64,000 nucleotides of DNA from Chlorokybus atmophyticus (Eukaryota; Streptophyta; Chlorokybophyceae; Chlorokybales; Chlorokybaceae), in NCBI GenBank assembly GCA_009103225.1, contig RHPI01002823.1, positions 687,608-751,607 of the forward strand, read 5' to 3'. Below the pieces are notes generated by a model. It had not been told where the DNA came from. It saw nothing but the letters and a program-made list of their open reading frames with translations, and ran no database searches. Each line of letters starts with the position of its first letter. Within the stretch, counting starts at the first letter, position 1. A program made the translations under genes and the position numbers. Positions 1-9,532 of the stretch are shown here, piece after piece.

Positions 1-219
1 CCCCTTCCCTCTGCATCAGCTACGTTAACACCCGCGCGTCGTGGTGGGACTGAGTGGCATATTCACATTGCTTGCTTGATATCATCAGTGATTTATCTTT
101 GTCATATCCCCGAGAGCTGGCCATACATTCTCACTGACAGCATTGGCTATGCTGATGTTATTGACCTCATTTATTTATTCTCAATGGTACCATGGCATGA
201 TGCAAGCCATATACACAAA

Positions 220-455
220 AGTCCTTTCTGCACAGCTGCATACGAGTACCGAGCAGCACTGACAATGCAAACCCCTACCCTATGCAACCCTTGCACACGA
301 AGTTGTTTTCCCACACAACTGCAACAAGTGCTGAGCAGCACTGTTGCGACGATACACAACCATACCACGCTACCACGCAACACCTTATTGGTGAGAGGCC
401 ACATGCCAATGCATGCTAAACCAAACACTGCCTTAGCCACATAACCTTCCCCTGC
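220..455 (-). repeat. Duplicated 3' flank of lectin copy A (matches 4820-5062)
   Basis: The stretch downstream of the copy A stop is clearly related to the one downstream of copy B. Both carry aaaagtcctt, a stretch like ctgcacacaa, gtgctgagcagcactgttgc and ccttattggtgagag in the same order. The tandem duplication therefore took in the 3' untranslated region, and the repeat period is about 4.6-4.8 kb. Positions 1-219 hold nothing further that I can identify. Confidence 0.65.
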
Positions 456-2648
456 TACTCCACAGAGACGTTGTTGAATGTGGCCATTGCCAGCGCAGGC
501 GAGCACTCTGCGCCATACGTCACCGATGACACGCCCATGCCAGCAAAGACAGGGCCGAGGACAGCGGATCCGTCTGGAGGCGTGAAGGAGTATATGACAG
601 TCCAGGACTCGCCATCCAGAGATGCTGCGGGAAAGCACAACAAGAAGCAAGGTGTGTGCGTGCGCATGCACGTGTCTATGTCACCTGAAGTAGAGTGCAT
701 GCGTGCGTGCATGTGTGTCACCTGAGGCATTGATGGTGGCACCAGTGCGTTCAATCTGGAGCCACACTGGCAGGGAGGCTGGGTTGAAAGGCAAACCAAG
801 CGCAGGTATGTCGAATGCTACTGTCGTTCCATCTTGGATCGCGCGATACTGCAAAGGTTGTCCACACTCAATGTGTGAACCCTGCTTGTTGTGCAACACT
901 GCATACCTGTACAGAAACCGTGGTGGCAGCTTCCCATGTCTGCCCTGCAATGACCTCAACTGCAGGGGAACCTGTTTGCACACATATCATCAGCGCACAA
1001 GTGTACAATCAACAGCGCAAATGCTGGTTCAAGTAACAACTACCAACCAGGAGTGAGGTTGGAGCGTAGCACGAGCGCGGACTTCATGGCGGGAAAGTTT
1101 GTGAGGTCTTGCGTCAAGACTGTTGCAGTGATGGTGACGTCGCCAGCGTGTGTCGCAGTGTCGTGCACGTAACGGAACGAGTCCGCCACATCCCACATGT
1201 TTGCTGCGCCACAAAGCATGTCACTGTTAATGCACGAGGCTGCTAATACCTTACCTCGTCACTGAACCCAACATCCACTGGACATACCGCCGCAGTTGGC
1301 GATCTCCCACACGCCGGTGTCGGCAGTGAATGAGGTTGTTCCTGGAGTTGTAGAGGCAACGTCTGTCGACTCGAAGCTGCCTGGTGTTGACGAGGGCGGG
1401 GATGGCGTGTCCGCTGCAGGAGGTGGCGATGGAGACGGTGTGTCCACAGGTGGAGAGGGAGAGGGAGAGGGAGTGGGTCCACCACCTATCTGAGGCACTG
1501 CGCACACACCGCTGTAAAAAACTTGTGGGCAAAGCGAAATGATACTCTCAGGATGCCAATAGTGGCAATGACAACAGCAGTGGTGTTTGCACCAGAGCAG
1601 ACAATGCCATATGGGTTGTAGCAGAGGTCATCATCCCAGGTGCCAGGATGATCCGGGGGCGCGTTGCCGTAACCGACCATGAACACGCAGTACTCGTCGC
1701 GGCTCGGGTACGTGTTGTCCGGCTCATACAACATGTCGTTATCGATCCACCAGTCTTGATAAGTCTGAGGAATGGTTCCTGTGGGCGTGGCGATTCAGAT
1801 TCAGAACACACATGATGTCATAATGTGCCAGCTGGACAAAAATGCGCGCGTGCACACATATTCGGAATTGTAATCATTGATAACACCCCTGTGATTGCAA
1901 CAGGTATGAGATTAGCAGCGAAAACAACGTCTCTCCTTCCTCACCTGTGCCCCAGGTGTGGCCACCCCAGTGAAACAGGTTGACGCGTGCCGGGCATTGA
2001 GCTTCTGTCGGGGCAGGACAGGGGAGAGCATCCCATTCTGGCCCATCAATCTCGGCGCTGCGAGAGAGGCCGATCCTGACATGATGATAACAGTCAGCTT
2101 GTTTGCATGTTGATAACACCTGTTGTTCTGCATGCAACTTGGTGACAGTGGGCCACATACCAGACGGTTATGTAGGGGGCGATCTTGCTCAGGATGGTGT
2201 TTCTCTCCGCCTCGCTGTATATCTGTGCAAGGGTCCCGCCAATGCTCTCGCAGTGGACCTGACCGTCGTTCCATAAGAACTGCTGGCTTTCGCCCAGGTT
2301 GTACACTCCCCTGCAAGAAAGAAAGAAAGTTCACAACCCATCACACTGGTTGATGTTGGCAAGACGGCACCCATACTTACGTTGCAGCATCAATGAATGG
2401 GAAGCAGTAACACTGCGAGTTGGGGTCGCTTTCGTCGCCAGTCAAGCAGAGCGCACCATTGGAATCTTCAGTAGGGCAAGCACCTGCACCAGAGCAGCAT
2501 TCATACCATACGAGTGAGAGAACAACATAATTGCATCGATTCTAACCACAATACCTTCAGTGAGCAATGGTTTACTGACCAGCAGCAAGCACAGCAAGCC
2601 AGCCCATACGAGGACACTGCGAGTGGCTTGGAACACGACTGAACCCAT
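455..2648 (-). CDS. Secreted C-type lectin / DUF1349-like protein, tandem copy A
   Basis: A ten-exon model of 463 residues: 2648-2555, 2483-2381, 2310-2161, 2075-1945, 1778-1593, 1497-1288, 1203-1048, 971-907, 848-722 and 624-455. All phases agree. Residues 1-31 are a hydrophobic signal peptide starting MGSVVFQATR. A C-type lectin domain follows (about 60-221) with the family's WIGL motif made across the exon 3/4 junction, then WGGHTWGTG, WDDDLC and a closing Cys. A Pro/Ser/Thr linker (about 224-255) leads to a region like bacterial DUF1349 concanavalin-fold domains: MWDVADSFRYV, SALVLRSNL, SWTVIYSFTP and a final TATFDNV-like strand (MATFNNVSVE). I infer an exported carbohydrate-binding protein of the cell surface or matrix. 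No enzyme residues are obvious. The ligand is unknown. Confidence 0.8.
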
Positions 2649-2713
2649 TGCTATCAACTGCTGGACACACTGGGCAGATGAAGCCGTATACTTTTGTGAC
2701 TAGGCAGGGTGCG

Positions 2714-2723
2714 TATTATATAC
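2714..2723 (-). promoter_or_regulatory. TATA-like box upstream of lectin copy A
   Basis: The stretch TATTATATAC lies about 65 bases upstream of the copy A start codon. Copy B has a similar TATATA stretch at about the same distance. The shared position in the two paralogues supports a core promoter element. No transcript start is known. Confidence 0.4.
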
Positions 2724-2724
2724 A

Positions 2725-4149
2725 ACTAACCGCGCGAGTTCCCATGCCCAAGGGCGACGGATGTCGTGATAATTACAACAACGGCCTGACTTGTTGGAAT
2801 TGACAAACAGACGCTGACTGACTGACTGACTGCCTACCTGGTGCTTGCTTGACGGACTGGCCGAAAGTGCGTTACATACGAGAAAGTGCAGCCTCCGTGT
2901 CTTGAAATGGCGTGAAGAAAGGCTGTACTTGAAATCAAGTCAAAGGCAGCTGTCTATGCTGCAAACCCTGAACGCTGGCATGCATTGGCAAGCAGGACGT
3001 GGTTTGGCTGAACCTGGGGCAGCTCCTGTCAGCATTTATCTCGTTAAGCGCAACGAAGTACACCGTGCCCACCGGAGCAATCTAGCGTACTTTCGTGCTC
3101 CACCCATTACCATCAGGTTGCAAATTGTTGATAACTGAGCAGCCTGACACGTCTCCTTGCCCAAGTCAAGCAATTCGACCGACTTCCTCCACGTAAGCAA
3201 GCATGCTTCACATGAGCGTTGCCAGAGTTCAAACCGTGAGACTGGCGTCAACAATGCATGCAACACGGTCAGTGATAATCGCTGACGCCAGAGTGACTGC
3301 CGCCCGCTGCACCTCACAAAGCGCATGGGCCAGTCATCGCAGGACAGCAGCAGCACACCTGGTCAGGGGGACTGTACACACCCGCCATGCAGAGCGGCCT
3401 CAAGAAGCGCCGCCGCCCCTCCTTGCTTCGACCGCCCTCCCCCGCCGCATGCTTCTCGCAAGCTTGAAGCTGTCCGGCCTGCCACCACCACCACCACGCC
3501 GACCAAGCTGCCTGCCTCCTGTACTGTAACACATGGCGCTTCTCCTCCAGCAGCTGATAGGCTCTGCTGCGGCAGAGCTGAGGGCAACAGGGACGTGCTG
3601 TACGCACTTGTCAGTGGGCCCAGTGTTGTGATCTGAGACACACGGTGACATGCACTAGCAGTACTGCAACAAACTTCAGTCGAGATTTACTGGCTTGCAC
3701 TAGCTTTGAGGGTAGGTCGCACTATTTAAGCACACCTTCAATTACGCAAGGCTCACCCCAAAAGGCTGGAGCCAAGTCACATTTGGGGGTGGGTGGGCTA
3801 AGTGAGCAATGTAGGGCACACCCAGCCGGGCCCGCTACATGTTGTGTGAGACGAAAGTCGTTGTCGCGACAGATGTGAGCTGCATGTGATCGCGAACAAG
3901 TCACCATTCACTTCTCGTGTTGATATCAATTCGTGGCGCTCAGCACACAAAGGAAAGCAATGTGTGAGTGAGCGTATGTAAAGGGTATGCTACTATGGCA
4001 ACATGTGTGCACATCGTGATCTGCTAGTGTACGATTGCCGCCAGCGCGTGGCTTGCATGCGCGTGCTGTGTTTGAATCGTTTAGGAGTGCTCTGTAAATG
4101 TGCATTCATGCTGATGTGCATGCATCGTTGCAGCGGTGACACCGATACT
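2725..4149. other. Intergenic, no gene seen
   Basis: No exon with coherent coding sense and splice sites was found between the two lectin genes. The stretch contains a short gactgactgact repeat near 2815-2830, a CCACCACCACC run near 3480, and ordinary mixed-composition DNA. Confidence 0.5.
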
Positions 4150-4192
4150 AGATTTGCAAGTGTACACTGAACCAGTGTACACTTGCAAATCT
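4150..4192. repeat. Perfect 19-bp inverted repeat with 5-nt loop
   Basis: The left arm at 4150-4168 (agatttgcaagtgtacact) is the exact reverse complement of the right arm at 4174-4192. The loop is gaacc. The flanks acacc and ggtgt extend the symmetry imperfectly. It lies in intergenic DNA between the two lectin genes. It could be a miniature inverted element remnant, a small-RNA hairpin or a transcription-ending structure. The sequence alone does not decide. Confidence 0.8.
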
Positions 4193-4819
4193 GGTGGTGT
4201 TGCGGGGGTAGGGATAGGGATACATCTGCGTGCGTGCTGACAATGGGGCAAATTGATTGTGTGTGCGTGTATACGAACAAACGCACACAGTGCATGGGGT
4301 GTGCTGTACTTCACATCGCACAGTGCTGTGTTCACCAGGTTAAACAAGGGACAGACAAGTAACAGTACCAGCAAAGACCTCCGTGTTTGTAAATGCTGCA
4401 GTGCGCAGGACAAACACAGACACCATGGCTGTGCACACAAGGTATTGACTCTGTCGGACACATCCATAACAACGAATGGGCTGGGCATTTACCTTGCTAA
4501 CTCAAGAAGAGAATCAACGATCACACACCGGCAGCTGGCACCTAGATTCAACAGTTGACCAGCCTGGCACATACCGCCACAGCATTCTGTGCGTACATGT
4601 GCGAATGGACACATGTGAACAAACACACCCATGCATTTACGCACTTGCTCTGTGCTGAGTCTGCGTGGCATTGTCTCACTGCTGAACCTATAGCATCAAT
4701 AGATGTCCTTCAAGTATATCCAACAGCAACAATCATAGTGGCAAGACAGTTCTTAATACAGTCCCGTCAATGCAAATTCCGATGTTACATGTCACAATGT
4801 TCAACGGTAGCATGATGCC

Positions 4820-5062
4820 AGCCCTGTACAAAAAAGTCCTTCCTGCCCAACTGCACACAAGTGCTAAACAGCACTATCAACGCAAAATCCTACCTTACCA
4901 TGCAAGCCCTGCACACAAAAGTTGATATGCACAGCGGCAAACAAGTGCTGAGCAGCACTGTTGCAGCGATACACGTTCCTACCACACTACACCTTATTGG
5001 TGAGAGATGACTGCTGATGTAAAGAACCACACTTGATTCCGCCACATAATGACCTTCCCATA
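4820..5062 (-). repeat. Duplicated 3' flank of lectin copy B (matches 220-455)
   Basis: Counterpart of the 220-455 block, sharing the same ordered short matches. It marks the 3' boundary of the duplicated unit for copy B. Confidence 0.65.
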
Positions 5063-7430
5063 CTACTGCACAGCGACGTTGCTGAGTGTAGCCGTTGCGA
5101 GTGGCTTGCACGTCGACCCATACGTCACCGAACACACGCCCATGCCGACATAGATGGAGCTGAGGAGCGGGGAGCCAGCCGCAGGCGTGTAGGTATTGAT
5201 GACTGTCCAGGACACGCCGTTGGTAGATGCTGCAGAGAAGTACAAGGACAGAGGTTAGGTCAACCATGTGGTGTTATGTCTGTGTATGTGAACGCACGCG
5301 GGCGCAGGCGCATACATGCACTCAGGCGTGCATGCACGCACATTGAGAGCTTTGTGTCTAAGTGTATGTTCACCTGAGGAGGTGAATGTGGTACCGGTAC
5401 GGGAAATCTTGAGATATACTGGCAGGGTGCACGGGTTGAAGGGCGAACCTGAAGCAGGGAAGTTGGTTGCTACTGTCGGTCCGCCTTGTGTTTCGCGATA
5501 CTGTTGGATATATTTCTCTCATCAGTACCATCAAGGGTTGTCGTCTCAGTCAGTTACTAACAAAGCTCGCAAACCTGCACGAAAATGGTGGTAGCAGCTT
5601 GCCATGTCTTTGCAGCCAAAAGTTCAACTGTTGGGGACCCTGTTCAATTATGCTGTCAGCAATGCTGGGACAAGCAGGCAATCAAGCAGCACTCTTACTC
5701 ATACTTGTGAACACAGCTACTTGCCAGGCGTAAGGTTGGAGCGCAGCACGAGTGCGGCTTTCATGTTGGGGAAGTTCTTCAGGTCCTGCGTCAAGACTTT
5801 TGCGGTGATGGTCACGCTGCCGGCGTAAGTTTTGGTGCTATACACATAGCGGAAGGAGTCCGCCGCATCCCACATGTTGGCTGCGGGTATACAACACATC
5901 AGCCTTAGTGTGCCAAGCTCCTGCATTGCCAACAACCCAACATGTACCACACATACCGCCACAGTTGGTAATCTGCCAGACACCAGTTTTTGCAGTATAT
6001 GTGGTTGTGCCTGGCGTCGTGGCAGCGATGTCCAGTGACACGAAGTTGTTTATAGCTGTTTGCGGCCCTGGTGGTGGGGATGGTGGCGGGGATAGTGTTG
6101 GCGTTGGTGGTGGCAATGATGCTGTCGGTGGAGGGGAAGAAGGATTGGACGCACCTATCTGGGGCACTGTACAGAATGTTGAGGCAAGTGAGAACAGTAC
6201 GTGCATTCGAGTGTCTGTGTGCACGCACGCGTGTGATATGTGTGTATGCCTGTAACACACATGCACTGTACTGTAACAAAATGTGATTAGACAACTGCGT
6301 AAGGCACGTAACATTCCGTACGCACCAGAGCAGACGATGGGATATGTGCTGTAGCAGAGGTCGTCATCCCAAGTGCCTGGTTGAGCGGGCGGTTGGTTGC
6401 CGTAGCCGACCATGAAGACGCAGTACTCGTCGCGGCTGTAATACGTGTTGTCCGGCTCATACAACATGTCGTTATCAATCCACCAGTCCTGATAGCTTTG
6501 AGGGATTGTTCCTGAGCAGCGTGATAAACACATCTGACGGTCACTCACAAAGCAATGCCATGTCAAGACACTGAATAACAGTGAGGAACCAGCACAAGCA
6601 TACATACATCAGGAAAGTAAGGCCCGCATATGGCAGGCTGCAAGTACAGTCAAAGTGGACAACAACACGCCTTTGATAGCAACAACAGTGTGGTAACGCT
6701 AGCGACAACTCTCACCAGTGCCCCAAGTGTGGCCACCCCATTTGAAAAGGTCGACGCGCGCCGGGCATTGTGCTTGGGTTGGGGGAGGACAAGGCAGAGC
6801 GTCCCACTGAGCGCCGTTAACAGCATCGTTGCGAGAGAGGCCAATCCTGGTTGTTGTACACAAGATGCTCAGTGCTTGTTGCCGCATGACTGCTACTGCT
6901 TGCTGCAAGGAGGCAAGGCGCTGCTGTACCAGACGGTTATGTAGGGTTTGATCACGTTCAGAATGGTCGTTTTCTCCGCCTCACTGTATATCTGCGCAAG
7001 GGTCCCACCGATGCTCTCGCATTGAAGCTGACCATCGTTCCATGTGAAGTGCTGGCTCTCGTCTTGAACTGAGTTGGCTCCCCTGCAAGCAATCACCACC
7101 GTTCAGCGCCTGAATGAAACGTAAGGCAAGCAGTGACGTGCGCTGTCATTCACGTTGTTGCGTCTATCCAAGGAATGCAGTAGCACTGTGTGTTGGGGTC
7201 GCTGGCATCGCCCGTAAGACAGAGCGCACCGTTCTTGTCCTGTGTCGGGCAGGCGCCTGCACACAACAACCACACCATTAGAAAAAGCAAGAGGCACTCA
7301 TGAAGGCAAGCATACCAACATAAAACCCAAGTCACAAGTTACCTTGAGTGGGCAAAGGGGTAGCAACCAGCAGCATCAACAACAAACCAGCCCAGGTGGT
7401 GTAAACAACGGACTGGAACACTGAAGCCAT
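5063..7430 (-). CDS. Secreted C-type lectin / DUF1349-like protein, tandem copy B
   Basis: Paralogue of copy A with the same ten-exon layout: 7430-7343, 7256-7154, 7082-6930, 6846-6716, 6512-6326, 6166-5957, 5880-5725, 5639-5575, 5500-5374 and 5229-5063, giving about 461 residues. The signal peptide begins MASVFQSVVY. The lectin domain again forms WIGL across a splice, then FKWGGHTWGTG and WDDDLCYSTYPIVC. The Pro-rich linker (PSSPPPTASLPPPTP and on) differs most from copy A. The C-terminal domain has MWDAADSFRYVYSTKTYAG and KAALVLRSNL. Intron 7 uses a GC donor (CCTG, then gcaagt) where copy A uses GT. Recent tandem duplication is supported by the shared intron phases and the shared 3' flank. 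Presumed exported carbohydrate binder of the surface or matrix. Confidence 0.8.
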
Positions 7431-7496
7431 GGCGGTCTACTTGCTGAATGACAACCCACAAACACACTGATCTGTTCAGAACTGAGCTACATGCTG

Positions 7497-7505
7497 CTTA
7501 TATAC
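7497..7505 (-). promoter_or_regulatory. TATA-like box upstream of lectin copy B
   Basis: A TTATATA stretch about 67-75 bases before the copy B start codon, matching the position of the TATA-like box of copy A. Confidence 0.4.
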
Positions 7506-7519
7506 GGTGCGAGGACGCA

Positions 7520-9279
7520 CAAGTCGAGCCACGCAAGGCGGCCGCCCACCTGACACGACTGAGCACCATAAAATATGATCAATGCAAGGAAACGGTATGC
7601 TGCCTTCCCGCCTGCTGGCCTGACTGACAGAGGCACGGACCGGCGTCAAAGTTAGCGTACAACAGCAAGCTGCTTACACAGAGGACGTCATGCTGCTGCT
7701 TTCTTTGGCATGTTACTAGGCTTACTGCCTACCTTCTGCCGCGAGTATTGTATGCTCCCAAAATGCCCTGCAACGTCACGACAAGACGGTCTTGTCAACA
7801 GGGCAGCTTGCACGAGGGCAGCCGCTCAACGAACCCACTGGGGATTTGTTGCTGTGAACCCCAGGCGGGTGTAAAGCCCAGGTCACGGCGTTGGTGCTCA
7901 ACATCCACAACCACCTGCGAAAGACCTCAACCAGCAAACCGACAAAACCCTGCATTGGGTCGCATCCACTTGTGACACTGCGTTCCGCCCTGCAAACTCT
8001 CGTCACATCAGCCGGGCAGGTCTATTATCAACTTGAGAGAGAGAAACCTCCTTCCTCTGTGTACTTGCCTTACCTTGCCGACGTGCCCTGTAAGGCTGCT
8101 TGCTGTGTGTCAGCATGCTGAGCGGCGTGTTGATCCGTAAGCTTGCTGCTTGCAAGCGGACAGCGGACAGAGCAAGCAGTCGCTAGGCTAAGATTGGCCA
8201 ACTTGCGGGTGTACAAGTTGAAGTAATTTGGCGTTACCATCAAGGTGGCTGCTTTAAGTGTGGCAAATGAACCGGAAAACGCGTCACTCGGGCACCATAG
8301 CTTTGCGTAAGGGTTTAGACACATGCAGAGACAGTGTCTTGACATAATCAGCTGTAACTCGTCGTACAGAAGCGCCACACGCGAAAGGGAGGTTGAAGCT
8401 CGCAGGCCGTCACATCATGGTTGCATGTAGTACATTCGCGTTGCCCAAGTAGTGCAATCATCAATAGAGGCCACAGTACATGCATGCCGTCACATCATGA
8501 TTGCATGCGTGTTGCCTAGGTAATGTCATCATCGATAGAGGTCACAGTACAATCTGTCACAGTACAGTCTGTACTGTACATGCCATGTGTTACATCAAGA
8601 CATGCAAGATCATGGCGTTTGCTTTCAGGTCGTAGTATTGATGGCAGGCCAGGATCACATCAGGCAGCTAGCTGAAGCTGGCTTCACTTGAGCCTAGCTT
8701 GAATCACGCATTGGATCACTCAGGTTGGTGAAGTGACTCACCTCAAGTAACTTGTCCTCCTTTTCTTAATGTACCTTCCCCTTGCGGGCTTCACATACAA
8801 AAACAAGTAAATCAAAGCAAGTAAATCTTCTACCTCATCGTCACTCCGTCACGTGACCGCACAACACATGTTGTGCAGGGCCGCACAAGCCCTCGCTCGC
8901 CCCCGTTTTCAACAGTTGTGCAGATATCCATCATAGACGATATCCATGCAGCTGCCGTGCACGCTATGGAAGCGGTCCAATAATCCCAGCGGATGACGTT
9001 GAACCTACATCGACGGCTGAAAACCTGCACAGCTGCTCATCGCGGCACCAACCCGGAGGGCTGTCCTTGAGACACGTCAAGGCACTGCGACTAGTCATAA
9101 GTTGATATCAGCAACCTTCACGGACATCGGTCCTCACAAAGCAAGGCACCAGGTAACGCGCTGCTCGAGCTCTGCGACGCGCACTGCACGGCTACGCGAA
9201 ACCTGGCGGCCGGGCACCGAACGCTCTGGATCTGCCCCTCGCCCGGGCAGCTTTTCACACCAGCCACGTAGAACACATA
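7520..9279. other. Intergenic between lectin cluster and HSP70B
   Basis: No supported gene. The only structure seen is the degenerate tandem repeat at about 8405-8556 and a short palindrome-rich stretch (cagtacagtctgtactgtac) near 8560. Confidence 0.5.
8405..8556. repeat. Degenerate tandem duplication, unit about 75 bp
   Basis: Two adjacent units each run through gccgtcacatcatg, ttgcatg, gcgttgcc, a gtaatgtcatcatcgatagagg-like block and cacagtaca. The second unit starts near 8482. No coding sense. Confidence 0.7.
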
Positions 9280-9297
9280 GAAAGGCCCAGAAGCTTC
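9280..9297 (+). promoter_or_regulatory. HSP70B: Heat-shock-element-like site upstream of HSP70B
   Basis: The sequence GAAaggccCAGAAgcTTC has a perfect nGAAnnTTCn core at 9289-9298. A further GAA lies exactly ten bases upstream, in the correct helical phase for a heat-shock-factor site (three of four 5-bp units match). It lies about 235-250 bases before the HSP70B start codon. Heat and light induction of plastid HSP70 genes is known in green algae. Factor binding here is inference. Confidence 0.45.
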
Positions 9298-9532
9298 AAC
9301 CTGCAGTTGTACATAAACTGCTGCTGTCAACGTGAGGGCAAGGGCAGCTTTCCTAACGGCGACAGAGCGAAAGAGACGTTAAACGGCGTGCAAAGTGACC
9401 ACCAAAGCCAGACTGTCTTGCATAGGCGGCGGCGGCAGTGCTGATCGAGGCTAGAGTGTTGCTGTGCTTGTAGTTGGCGGTGGTGTTGACGGGCGGCGCT
9501 TGAAGTGGTTAGGGCTTGAGTGTTTTCACAGC

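Noticed and set aside
171-671. Separate cysteine-rich minus-strand protein
   Set aside because: Overlaps the last lectin exon in another frame and its 3' flank, and has no splice or family support.
5721-5722. GT donor two bases on (GGCAA, then gtagct) for lectin B intron 7
   Set aside because: It puts the next exon in a frame with an early stop. The GC donor gives the frame shared with copy A.
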